DNA of 64,000 nucleotides from Aerococcus suis (GCF_900176325.1 NZ_FWXK01000002.1:124001-188000), one strand, 5' to 3'. Positions 29,779-37,265 are shown, counted from the stretch's first letter. The notes: generated by a model from the sequence alone, not told the origin. Numbers and translations: made by a program.

Positions 29779-29808
29779 ATATATAAATAGTTAAACAATA
29801 TTTCGGTT

Positions 29809-29835
29809 AAGAGTTGGTTTAAACCAACTCTTTTT
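29809..29835 (+). terminator. Terminator after asparaginase gene
   Basis: A perfect inverted repeat, AAGAGTTGGTTT with AAACCAACTCTT, followed by TTT. Confidence 0.85.
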
Positions 29836-29904
29836 ATATTTTTAAAGTTAATTAATAAAAAGAGTAGGGGAGGTGGAAATGAAATACACGTCTCCTATCT
29901 CTTT

Positions 29905-29913
29905 TGTTATAAT
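29905..29913 (+). promoter_or_regulatory. Extended -10 promoter of the tyrosine recombinase gene
   Basis: TGTTATAAT, a perfect extended -10, 34 bases before the ATG; the -35 region is poor. Confidence 0.55.
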
Positions 29914-29946
29914 AATTAACATAAACTCTGATGAAGGGGTCAATGG

Positions 29947-31071
29947 ATGATGTCAACGAATCAATTAAGGTTTGATGCTCAGAAATTTTATGAGGGGTAT
30001 CAAAAATATCTTAATCAAAAACAAGCAAAAACTCGAGAAAGTTATTTACGGAATATTCAACCATTTTTTAAATATTTATCGGTTCATCACATCTCGAATC
30101 CGACATATCATGACGCAGAACGGTATTTTGATGATTTAATTAATCATCCTAAAGAGACTTTTCTAGCAATTAATCAGATTGACTATGATAAATTGTCTGC
30201 CGAGGAGCGACGTGCGATTGATCATTTTCGCTATAAAGACCGTACGATTCGTTCATACCGAAATATGCTGAATCAATTTTTTAAATGGTTAGAACGTGAA
30301 GGATTATATGACAATATAATAAAACAATCGGAAAGTAAAATTCCTGTGCCACACGGACATGCTAAAGACGCATTAGATATCGAAGATGTCAATCGTCTAT
30401 TGGATTATTTAAAAGCTGGTGCTGATACAGTGACAGGAAAACGGGATTATGCGATGATTCTGTTAGCCATTACGACGGGGTTACGACTTATAGAGCTGAG
30501 CCGAGCAAATTATGAAGATATTCAACGGCGTGGCGCTAATACGGTTATTTACGTGCAAGGTAAAGGTCATCGCGAACGTGATGATTTTGTCATATTACCT
30601 CGTCATACGAAAGAAGTGGTTAGAGATTATACCAATGCTCGTGAAGAAGAAGGCGTGATGATAAATACTGAGTTAGCACCTTTATTTGCATCTCATGGAA
30701 ATCGTAATAAAGGCGGTAGAATGTCAACACGGACCATTTCGAGAATTATTACTAAGGCATATCAAGCAGTAGGTATCAAATCAGCAAAAATTACACCACA
30801 TAGTTTGCGACATACAGCAGCTACTTTAAGTTTGATTAATGGTGGAAACTTGCGAGAAACGCAAAAAATGTTACGGCATTCAAGTGTGCGAACAACAGAA
30901 ATTTATGCCCAAGACTTAGATGCTGATAAAAATATGTCGTCACAGTTAGTTGAAGATATGATTCAAGATAATCGTTTAAAATCCTCTGAAGATTTAGCCA
31001 CACTTATTGCTGATACGGAAACATTTAATATTGACGATTTTAGCGATGAAGATGATCCAACATATAGATAA
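29947..31071 (+). CDS. Tyrosine site-specific recombinase (XerC/XerD-like)
   Basis: A phage-integrase-family recombinase of 374 residues. The N-terminal SAM-like core-binding domain spans about 1-130 and contains an unusually long middle part compared with ~300-residue XerC/D. Catalytic residues are all present: Arg in TTGLRLIELS, Lys in VQGKGHRERD, His-x-x-Arg in PHSLRHTAATL, His in LRHSSVRTTEIY and the nucleophilic Tyr there. An acidic C-terminal tail of about 50 residues is added. It stands next to an accessory gene block, so it could be an element integrase; it could equally be a chromosomal Xer protein moved from the topA-codY interval, where xerC sits in relatives. No att repeats or tRNA are seen beside it. 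Confidence 0.85.
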   Translation: MMSTNQLRFDAQKFYEGYQKYLNQKQAKTRESYLRNIQPFFKYLSVHHISNPTYHDAERYFDDLINHPKETFLAINQIDYDKLSAEERRAIDHFRYKDRTIRSYRNMLNQFFKWLEREGLYDNIIKQSESKIPVPHGHAKDALDIEDVNRLLDYLKAGADTVTGKRDYAMILLAITTGLRLIELSRANYEDIQRRGANTVIYVQGKGHRERDDFVILPRHTKEVVRDYTNAREEEGVMINTELAPLFASHGNRNKGGRMSTRTISRIITKAYQAVGIKSAKITPHSLRHTAATLSLINGGNLRETQKMLRHSSVRTTEIYAQDLDADKNMSSQLVEDMIQDNRLKSSEDLATLIADTETFNIDDFSDEDDPTYR

Positions 31072-31094
31072 TCATAAATATTTAGTAATAAAAA

Positions 31095-31119
31095 AGCCAT
31101 CAGAAAAATTCTGGTGGCT
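31095..31119 (+). terminator. Weak terminator after the recombinase gene
   Basis: AGCCATCAGAA pairs with TTCTGGTGGCT around AAA, but the downstream tract is only AT-rich. The remainder of the gap to 31312 holds no gene that I recognise. Confidence 0.5.
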
Positions 31120-31312
31120 ATAATTATATTAATAAACGAAAATAATAAAAATAACATGAATATTGTTAGTTATTTATAAGAGGTTGTTTTAAAACGTTGT
31201 TCTATGTCTGCTAATAGTGATTAGTGGACATAGGTGCAAAAGCTTAATTTGAGGGTGTTTAACCAAATTTTTACATGAGTTACTTTTTAGTATTTTAACT
31301 TAAGTAACTTGC

Positions 31313-31654
31313 TTATAGTTCTGTATATTTTTTATGATTGCCCTTAGCTTTCTCAACAGGATATTTTTCAACATTCTTTTGTAGTTTTGATTCAATAATA
31401 TCCGCAATATTTAAATCCAGATTATCAGCTAGCATTATTGAATAAATTAATACATCAGCTAATTCATCCTTTAGATTGTCCATTTCAGTTGCTAAAGTTT
31501 CTTTTGACGACTGCCATTGAAATAACTCTAGCAACTCATTTGCCTCTAAACTTATTGAAATGGCTAAATCTTTCTCTTGATGAAAATGTCGCCAATCACG
31601 TTCATCGCGAAATTGATTAATCTTATCAGTTAGTTCTTTAATCTCTTTAGTCAT
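31313..31654 (-). CDS. MazG-like nucleotide pyrophosphohydrolase
   Basis: A single MazG-fold domain of 113 residues. The all-alpha NTP-PPase metal-binding pattern is present: SLEANELLELFQW supplies the first acidic pair and ELADVLIYSIMLAD the second (ExxE then ExxxD). Small MazG-like enzymes of this type hydrolyse (d)NTPs to monophosphates and pyrophosphate. Its ATG shares one base with the TAA of the upstream helicase-like gene (TAATG), so the two proteins are made together. The pairing suggests that nucleotide hydrolysis is part of a joint function, possibly depletion or clearing of nucleotides during stress or phage attack; that is inference. Confidence 0.85.
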   Translation of the reverse strand: MTKEIKELTDKINQFRDERDWRHFHQEKDLAISISLEANELLELFQWQSSKETLATEMDNLKDELADVLIYSIMLADNLDLNIADIIESKLQKNVEKYPVEKAKGNHKKYTEL

Positions 31655-33390
31655 TATAATTCTCCTTTTTGAGCTTTTAATAACATATTTTGCAGTTCGT
31701 TATCTACAGCGTAAATATACAATCCATTGACACCTCGTGTTAATAAGACATTTAACTCATTTTTTAGAAAATTTGCTGAATTATCAATCTTTTTATCTCC
31801 TAATTGACGTTTATTCGTCGCGTTTTTACTTTTACTTTTCGTTTTATCGAATTGAATTTTACCATTCCGATATTTAACAGATGGACCTATAATGAGTCCA
31901 GCATAGTTTAAATCAAGGCCTTGTACAGTGTATGTAGAACCTACCTCATAAATGGTATTTGAGCGTTCTGGCCATGATAGCTTGCTTTCACCTTTTTTGG
32001 CTTTTAATTGGTTATTCCAAGGCATCGAAAAACCTTTTTCTTTAACTAACCATAAATATTCATGTGACGATTTACTTGAGAATTCCCAATCGTACGTGGC
32101 AATCATTCGTAATATACCGTTTTCTTGATGTTTATTTTTTTCGAATATAGCTTTTTTCAGTGTATTTGGGGAATCAAATATCTTCAATTCAAAAATATCA
32201 TCCTTAGGAATATTGCTAATTGACCGATAATCAACAAGATTTCTAATCCATTCAACAGTTTTCTTGTTTGAATTAATTCTCATTTGATTAGTTAAATTAA
32301 TTGTTCGATCAGCATTGCTATAAAGATTTGCTAATTGTTCATTACTCCAATATTGGTTTCCTTGAAGAATCTGATTTTTATCAAATACTAATATCGTTAC
32401 TTTACTCCGTTTAATAATATCAAAAAGTTGATTTTGACCACGATAGGATTGTTTTCCTTGTGTCCAAAGTAAATGTCCTTCATCAATTAAAGTAATATCT
32501 GCTAACTCACTTGTTGATCGATTATTAATAAATGTGGTAGGTTTGCTCACGCGTTTAGGGTGTCTTTTAGTGACGATACCTAATTTTTTAGCAATTTCGA
32601 GGCAAATATGAAATTGTTCATCGTGATTAACTAATAAGTAATTATCAAGATGACTTAATTTACTAATTGTATTTTGAGAAGAAAAGTTTTGAAATAAATC
32701 GTAAAATAAACTACTTAATAATACTGTCTTCCCTGACCCTGCTTCACCATCTACAAGTATAAGTTTATTCTTTCCATCATAACTAATTAAGCAATCGATA
32801 ACATATTCTTTAATCAACTCTTTTGTCCGCTTTTGTTCATTAGTTAATTTATGGAATGGTGAAGCCTTAAATAATGCCTTATCCTTAATATGGCGCTCGA
32901 TAGGAAATAATTCCGCATTGTCATTAACTAATTTTCGCCATATCGAGGAAAAAATAGTTTCTAATTTTTCCGAAGTATAATAATCACCCTGCTCATTTGT
33001 TCGTCGATTGTAAATGGTAGAGACATTATCTATACTTGTTAAATACATCATCAAACGATTTTCAATATCTAACGTTAATGACTTATTAAAAAATTCATTT
33101 CCAATTATATATAATGATGAATTATCACTATTATTAAATAAATTCCATTCATCGCGAGTGGCATTATCAATCTCCATATGTTCAATGGTTCTTCTATAAA
33201 TATCAGTTGTTTCACCTACATAAACAGAGTACTTGCCTCTATATTTATCATTAGCAATGTAAACAGTTGGATAATCGAGTAAATATCTACTTTTTTCGCT
33301 CGGATCATTTGTGTAACTTTGTCGAAATTGAACTAACGATTCTTTACTAAAAGGTATTTTTTCAACAAAAGTTTTATTATTCTTTCCCAT
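31654..33390 (-). CDS. GIY-YIG nuclease-like domain fused to DUF2075 helicase-like ATPase
   Basis: A cytosolic protein of 578 residues. Residues about 40-112 look like a GIY-YIG nuclease domain (TVYI...YSVYVGETTDIYRR...EH). From about 205 a P-loop ATPase follows: Walker A DGEAGSGKT (214-222), Walker B ITLIDEGHLLW (about 300), the helicase-like motifs NLTNQMRINS, YEVGSTYTVQGLDLNYAGLIIG and LNVLLTRGVNGLYIYA. This is the DUF2075 type, related to SF1 helicases and to the helicase part of Schlafen-like proteins. Start ATG at 33390; no strong Shine-Dalgarno (GGGATATAAAGT). It sits behind a structured leader and is coupled to a MazG-like enzyme. A nucleic-acid sensing and cutting role is inferred. 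Confidence 0.8.
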   Translation of the reverse strand: MGKNNKTFVEKIPFSKESLVQFRQSYTNDPSEKSRYLLDYPTVYIANDKYRGKYSVYVGETTDIYRRTIEHMEIDNATRDEWNLFNNSDNSSLYIIGNEFFNKSLTLDIENRLMMYLTSIDNVSTIYNRRTNEQGDYYTSEKLETIFSSIWRKLVNDNAELFPIERHIKDKALFKASPFHKLTNEQKRTKELIKEYVIDCLISYDGKNKLILVDGEAGSGKTVLLSSLFYDLFQNFSSQNTISKLSHLDNYLLVNHDEQFHICLEIAKKLGIVTKRHPKRVSKPTTFINNRSTSELADITLIDEGHLLWTQGKQSYRGQNQLFDIIKRSKVTILVFDKNQILQGNQYWSNEQLANLYSNADRTINLTNQMRINSNKKTVEWIRNLVDYRSISNIPKDDIFELKIFDSPNTLKKAIFEKNKHQENGILRMIATYDWEFSSKSSHEYLWLVKEKGFSMPWNNQLKAKKGESKLSWPERSNTIYEVGSTYTVQGLDLNYAGLIIGPSVKYRNGKIQFDKTKSKSKNATNKRQLGDKKIDNSANFLKNELNVLLTRGVNGLYIYAVDNELQNMLLKAQKGEL

Positions 33391-33414
33391 ACTTTATATC
33401 CCTTATCATGAAGT

Positions 33415-33514
33415 TGTATTAGTCACCCGCTAATGCGGGTCTTATTATTCATCCAGGAGTTATTTAAAAATAATTCTCGGATCACTCCTGCTAGTGCAAG
33501 ATTAATTCATGTTG
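33415..33514 (-). promoter_or_regulatory. Structured 5' leader of the GIY-YIG/DUF2075 gene
   Basis: The predicted transcript leader holds two hairpins: CAGGAGT (33484-33490 on the reverse strand) pairing with ACTCCTG (33454-33460) around an AT-rich arm, and CCCGC-ATTA-GCGGG at 33426-33440. Neither is followed by a U run, so they are not ordinary terminators. The 5' parts of the two hairpins resemble each other (CACTAGCAGGAGTGATCC and GCATTAGCGGGTGACT). Function unknown. Confidence 0.5.
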
Positions 33515-33520
33515 TATTCA

Positions 33521-33529
33521 ATTATATCA
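33521..33529 (-). promoter_or_regulatory. Extended -10 promoter facing the GIY-YIG/DUF2075 gene
   Basis: On the reverse strand TGATATAAT is a perfect extended -10. It implies a leader of about 120 bases before the start codon. Confidence 0.55.
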
Positions 33530-33574
33530 AATAAACAAATGGTAAAGGAACAACTCATATTAAATTTAGAGATA

Positions 33575-33583
33575 TGTTATAAT
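33575..33583 (+). promoter_or_regulatory. Extended -10 promoter facing the small membrane peptide and hicB
   Basis: TGTTATAAT, perfect extended -10, only about 50 bases from the divergent promoter on the other strand. It implies a leader of about 180 bases before the 35-residue peptide gene. Confidence 0.55.
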
Positions 33584-33612
33584 AAGCAAAATTTAATTTG
33601 TTAGAACAATAA

Positions 33613-33745
33613 AAGAACTTAGCTGAAGCTGAGCTATTCATACATCAGGCTAAGTCCTTAAAAATTAAAAATGAAAAAGAAGTAAATAAAAAATAATACT
33701 TCTTACGCTAGGAAGAATGACTTCCTTCTAGTGTTTTCTATTATA
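33613..33745 (+). promoter_or_regulatory. Structured leader upstream of the 35-residue peptide gene
   Basis: Three inverted repeats are visible in the implied leader: CTTAGC with GCTAAG (33618-33655 region), GAAGTA with TACTTC (33679-33703 region), and CTAGGAAG with CTTCC(T)TCTAG (33708-33731) followed by GTGTTTTCT, which looks like a terminator or attenuator placed 40 bases before the peptide start codon. No known riboswitch is recognised. Confidence 0.45.
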
Positions 33746-33770
33746 TCATAAACATTAGGAGGTTTATAAT

Positions 33771-33878
33771 ATGTCTACTTTAACTACAATACTTGTGATT
33801 ATTTTAATCGTTGTCATCGCTTTTGTCATTGTCATAACAATATATGATAAAGTGAAATCAAATAAACTTAACCACTAA
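33771..33878 (+). CDS. Small membrane peptide, 35 residues
   Basis: ATG with AGGAGG eight bases upstream opens a 35-codon frame. The product has a nearly unbroken hydrophobic stretch (residues 4-24, TTILVIILIVVIAFVIVIT) and a basic C-terminal tail YDKVKSNKLNH, so it should be a single-pass membrane peptide with a cytoplasmic tail. Size and layout resemble toxins of type I toxin-antitoxin systems such as Fst/Ldr, though there is no clear sequence motif of those families. The structured leader upstream, with an attenuator-like hairpin, fits tight control. It lies 42 bases before the HicB-like gene. Confidence 0.6.
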   Translation: MSTLTTILVIILIVVIAFVIVITIYDKVKSNKLNH

Positions 33879-33920
33879 AATATAAATGTTCAACACTAAA
33901 ATCAAAAAAGGAGTATCATT

Positions 33921-34196
33921 ATGGTTGTATACCCTGCTATATTTAAAAAAGTCGACAATGGTTATATGGTAAGATTTCCTGAAATACCTGAAGCTATGAC
34001 AGAAGGTGATACTATTAATCAAGCTTATGAAATGGCTATTGAAGTGTTAGGGTTAGCATTAGAAGACTATCATATCTTTCCTAAACCAAGCGCGTATCAT
34101 AGTATCCAACAAAAATATCCAAATTCTATTATCACACTAGTGGGAATAGATTTGAAAGATTACAGAAGTCAATATGTTTCAGAAAGCCTGAAGTAA
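33921..34196 (+). CDS. HicB-family antitoxin-like protein, orphan
   Basis: A 91-residue protein with the partially degraded RNase H-like HicB fold: YPAIFKKVDNGYMVRFPEIPEAMTEGDTINQAYEMAIEVLGLALEDY is the classic HicB N-terminal pattern. There is no HTH or ribbon-helix-helix DNA-binding domain at the C-terminus and no HicA (double-stranded RNA-binding, GHxxxxH) gene on either side. So it is either a solitary HicB or the partner of an unrelated protein. AAAAAGGAG precedes the ATG. A strong terminator begins at the stop codon. Confidence 0.82.
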   Translation: MVVYPAIFKKVDNGYMVRFPEIPEAMTEGDTINQAYEMAIEVLGLALEDYHIFPKPSAYHSIQQKYPNSIITLVGIDLKDYRSQYVSESLK

Positions 34197-34228
34197 AAAA
34201 GTCAGATTATAATTAAATCTGACTTTTT
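34196..34228 (+). terminator. Terminator after the hicB-like gene
   Basis: AAAAAGTCAGATT pairs with AATCTGACTTTTT around ATAATTA. The following 265 bases to 34495 hold no gene that I recognise. Confidence 0.9.
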
Positions 34229-34495
34229 GCTTTTTATCTATATATGTAAAGGTAAACTTAATTGCGATTGTTTTCAATTTTTTAAGCCACCAAATTAATA
34301 AACCGATAATTGTAAATGCATGTTGATTCTCTTCTAAATGATGGAGGTGATTCTAAAAGGAGTGACTATAAACATTAGCTGAGTTTAGGCGACTTCTTTT
34401 CAATATTTGAGTAAATTAATTATACAATTATGATTTAAAAAATATAAAATTATATGAAGCAGGGAAATAAAACTATTTATTTGGAGGAAGATGAA

Positions 34496-35056
34496 ATGGC
34501 GAAGAAATATTATGATGAAAATGGTAACGAAATTAAGAAGCGTGGCGGATGCCTAAAAACTGTATTAATAGTGATTGGAGCCATCGTTTTACTAGGTATT
34601 GTAATTGGGGCTTTAAATGGTGGAGATGATTCAGCTTCTAACGATCCACAAACTGAAGAAAATGCTAACCAAAAAGAAGCAGACAAAGAAAACTCTAGCT
34701 CTTCCGATGAAAGCCAAGAGGAAAAATCTTCTAATGAAGAAGATGATGTTCCAAGAGAACATAAAAATGCTTTAAGAGAAGCACAAAATTATGTTGATAA
34801 TATGCCATTCTCAGAAGCTGGACTATATCAGCAATTAACATCAGAGTATGGAGGACAATATCCAGAAGAAGCAGCGCAATATGCTTTAGAAAATGTTGAT
34901 GTTGATTACAATAAAGAGGCAGTCGAAGCAGCAGAATCATATCAAGAGAATACTCCGATGTCTGATAGTGCTTTATATGACCAATTAGTTTCTGAATATG
35001 GCAGTCAATTTACCCCAGAGCAAGCTGAATATGCAATTAGTCAATTAAGCGAATAA
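34496..35056 (+). CDS. Ltp-like membrane-anchored protein
   Basis: 186 residues: a short cytoplasmic N-terminus (AKKYYDENGNEIKKRGG), one membrane helix (about 19-40), an acidic Ser/Glu-rich linker (about 44-80) and two tandem Ltp repeats of about 48 residues, each with the pattern ALREAQNYVDNMPFSEAGLYQQL / ...SEYGGQYPEEAAQYAL and ...MSDSALYDQLVSEYGSQFTPEQAEYA. The Ltp family (host cell surface-exposed lipoprotein) includes the lipoprotein of Streptococcus thermophilus phage TP-J34, which blocks DNA entry of superinfecting phages. Here the lone Cys precedes the helix instead of forming a lipobox, so it is a membrane protein, not a lipoprotein. GGAGGA decides the ATG at 34496. Confidence 0.8.
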   Translation: MAKKYYDENGNEIKKRGGCLKTVLIVIGAIVLLGIVIGALNGGDDSASNDPQTEENANQKEADKENSSSSDESQEEKSSNEEDDVPREHKNALREAQNYVDNMPFSEAGLYQQLTSEYGGQYPEEAAQYALENVDVDYNKEAVEAAESYQENTPMSDSALYDQLVSEYGSQFTPEQAEYAISQLSE

Positions 35057-35063
35057 TTTTAAT

Positions 35064-35086
35064 AAAAAGCCTTATTAAGGCTTTTT
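35064..35086 (+). terminator. Terminator after the Ltp-like gene
   Basis: AAAAAGCCTT with AAGGCTTTTT around ATT. Confidence 0.85.
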
Positions 35087-35277
35087 ATTATCTAATATGT
35101 CAACAGACTGTTTGCAATAAAATCTATTTGAATGGAAAATAAATTATACGAGTAAAATTTTTATACGATAAAGCTAGTTAATTTCAAAAAGATGATATTC
35201 TCTCTAATTCACCAAAAATTAATAACCGCTTTCACCCCTTTTTTCGTTTATTTGTGCTTTTATTCGATCTTGGGGTG

Positions 35278-35312
35278 TGGTAAAATAGCGAACGTGATTT
35301 GAGACCTAGGTC
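35278..35312 (+). promoter_or_regulatory. Promoter and palindrome upstream of the CofE-like gene
   Basis: TGGTAAAAT (35278-35286) is an extended -10. Just downstream is the perfect palindrome GACCTAGGTC (35303-35312), flanked on both sides by ATTTGA and enclosed in TGATTTG...CAAATCA, so it may be an operator. Otherwise the 320-base gap from 35057 holds only the preceding terminator. Confidence 0.45.
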
Positions 35313-35376
35313 ATTTGATCCAAATCATAGCTGTTGTATTACTTAAATTTTCAAATATAGAAGGGATAATCATAAT

Positions 35377-36567
35377 ATGGTTAGAACAGTTGGAACAGTC
35401 GCTCGTGGACTTAGAGCACCTATTATTAACGAGGGAGAAGATTTAGCCTCTATCATTGTAGATACTGTCTTAAATGCTTCTCAAAGCGCGGAATTCCCTA
35501 TTGAGGACCGTGACATTGTTACCATTACTGAATCTATTGTAGCCCGTTCACAAGGAAACTATGCAACAATTGACGCAATTGCTAAAGATATTGCGAATAA
35601 AGTTACAGACGACACAATTGGTGTTGTATTCCCAATTACTAGTCGTAACAGATTCCAATCTATGTTAAAAGCAATCGCACGTGCAGCTAAAAAAGTTGTC
35701 ATCCAATTAAGTTACCCTTCTGATGAAGTGGGTAATCCATTAATGCTAATTGAACAATTAGATGAATTAGGAATTAACCCATGGTCAGATGTTTTAACGG
35801 AAGAAGAAGCTTATGACAAATTCCAAGAATTAAAACATCCATTCACTGGTGCTGACTACTTGAAAATTTATCGTGAAACGGTTGAAGCTGAAAATGCTGA
35901 ATGTGAAATCATTTTAGCTAACCAACCAAAAGCTATCTTAGACTATACAAAAGACGTGATTGCTGCGGATATCCATACGCGTAAACGTACACAACGTCGT
36001 CTATTAGCTGCTGGTGCTAACAAAGCAGTCACTTTAGATGAAATTATGACGGAATCAGTTGACGGTTCAGGATATAACCCAGACTTTGGTTTATTAGGTT
36101 CTAACCTTTCTTCAGACGAACGAATTAAATTATTCCCTATTAATGGTGAAGAATTAGTTCAAGATGTTCAAAAACGTCTAAAAGAAGAAACAGGTAAAAC
36201 CGTTGAAGTGATGATTTATGGTGATGGAGCTTTCAAAGACCCACAAAGCCATATTTGGGAATTAGCTGACCCTATCGTTTCACCAGCTTATACGGAAGGC
36301 TTATCAGGTACTCCTGAAGAAGTTAAATTAAAATATTTAGCTGATAGTAAATTCGACGACTTACGTGGTGAAGAATTACAAAATGCTATCTCTGAATACA
36401 TTTCTTCACATAAACGTGCTCAAGTTGACGAAGCAGAAGGTATTGGGACAACTCCTCGTCAAATTACTGACCTATTAGGTTCATTATCTGACTTAACTTC
36501 AGGTTCAGGTGACAAAGGAACACCAATTATCTACATTAAAGGATACTTTGATAAATATTCAGACTAA
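35377..36567 (+). CDS. CofE-like (F420-0:gamma-glutamyl ligase family) protein
   Basis: A cytosolic protein of 396 residues. The N-terminal half carries the F420_ligase fold: TVGTVARGLRAPII, then IVTITESIVARSQGNYA and IGVVFPITSRNRFQ. The second half has VMIYGDGAFKDPQSHIWELADPIVSPAY and a Gly/Asp-rich end. The family adds L-glutamate to the lactate side chain of coenzyme F420-0 in archaea and actinobacteria, but Lactobacillales are not known to make F420, so the substrate here must be something else. It stands alone behind its own promoter, and its codon use looks like that of highly expressed neighbours such as glpO. Confidence 0.8.
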   Translation: MVRTVGTVARGLRAPIINEGEDLASIIVDTVLNASQSAEFPIEDRDIVTITESIVARSQGNYATIDAIAKDIANKVTDDTIGVVFPITSRNRFQSMLKAIARAAKKVVIQLSYPSDEVGNPLMLIEQLDELGINPWSDVLTEEEAYDKFQELKHPFTGADYLKIYRETVEAENAECEIILANQPKAILDYTKDVIAADIHTRKRTQRRLLAAGANKAVTLDEIMTESVDGSGYNPDFGLLGSNLSSDERIKLFPINGEELVQDVQKRLKEETGKTVEVMIYGDGAFKDPQSHIWELADPIVSPAYTEGLSGTPEEVKLKYLADSKFDDLRGEELQNAISEYISSHKRAQVDEAEGIGTTPRQITDLLGSLSDLTSGSGDKGTPIIYIKGYFDKYSD

Positions 36568-36572
36568 TTAAA

Positions 36573-36600
36573 TAAAAAAGTGACCGTTTAACGGTCACTC
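36573..36600 (-). terminator. Terminator for the deoxyribosyltransferase gene
   Basis: AGTGACCGTTTAACGGTCACT is a perfect stem-loop; on the reverse strand it is followed by TTTTTT, so it ends the minus-strand gene. Confidence 0.8.
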
Positions 36601-36603
36601 ATG

Positions 36604-36634
36604 GAGGGTTGTTCAGACGAACAGCCCTCTTTTC
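36604..36634 (+). terminator. Terminator for the CofE-like gene
   Basis: GAGGGTTGTTC pairs with GAACAGCCCTC (one G-U) around AGAC and is followed by TTTT on the plus strand. Confidence 0.8.
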
Positions 36635-36640
36635 TATTGG

Positions 36641-37135
36641 TTAAATCACTTTGAATTGGTCTCCCATATCTTCAACTAGATTACTTGGGACGCAACTAAA
36701 ATCGTAGTCACGTAAAGCTTCAATATCATCGTGGATGAAGTAAGTTCCTGCTTGTGCAATCATTAGATTAACATGAAATTCTTTATCTAGTGTGTCACTG
36801 TGGGAGAGGAAAACAAGGATGTTGGGTTTATGAAGAGCTGTCATAAATCCAAGTTCCATATTTAACCCTTCATCTTGTTCATCGACGTCTATTAAATAAA
36901 CACCGATATCAGAACTACCCATGGCGTTTTTATCATTTTGGTAGGTTTTTAGTTGCCATTCCAATGATCCAAATAATCCAGTGGTATCATCAAATGAGAC
37001 GTTTTTATATTGGTGGTCCCATGGATTATGTACAATATCAACAGTCGGATTGTCTGTTAGAGCCGTTTTAGCGCGTTTGATCCAATCGGCATGAAATGGT
37101 TTAAAATTAGAACTAGCGAGATATATTTTGGTCAT
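36641..37135 (-). CDS. Nucleoside 2-deoxyribosyltransferase
   Basis: Transfers deoxyribose between purine and pyrimidine bases in nucleotide salvage. The N-terminus TKIYLASSNFK and the motif SSDIGVYLIDVDEQDEGLNMELGFMTALHKPNILVF match the family; the catalytic glutamate is the Glu of NMELGF, and the C-terminal half has the FHVNLMIAQAGTYF strand. ATG at 37135 is chosen over a TTG two codons upstream because AAGGA is then at a normal distance; 164 residues. It is convergent with the CofE-like gene. Confidence 0.85.
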   Translation of the reverse strand: MTKIYLASSNFKPFHADWIKRAKTALTDNPTVDIVHNPWDHQYKNVSFDDTTGLFGSLEWQLKTYQNDKNAMGSSDIGVYLIDVDEQDEGLNMELGFMTALHKPNILVFLSHSDTLDKEFHVNLMIAQAGTYFIHDDIEALRDYDFSCVPSNLVEDMGDQFKVI

Positions 37136-37265
37136 TATCAATCATCCTTCCTGGTATATTAGCTATAGCATAGCGGATAATTAGAAAATTGACAATGTAA
37201 GATTTTATTAGGAAAAAGTGATACGATGGAAGTATAGAAATATTGATAAAAGAAGGTAATATAAA

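Noticed and set aside
29879..29950. A 23-codon leader peptide with GGAGG overlapping the recombinase start (ATGATG)
   Set aside because: The extended -10 at 29905-29913 lies inside it, so the main transcript should begin downstream of its start codon. The peptide sequence is unremarkable.
29947..35086. Integrated prophage
   Set aside because: No structural, lysis, replication or repressor genes are present, and no attachment repeats were found by eye.
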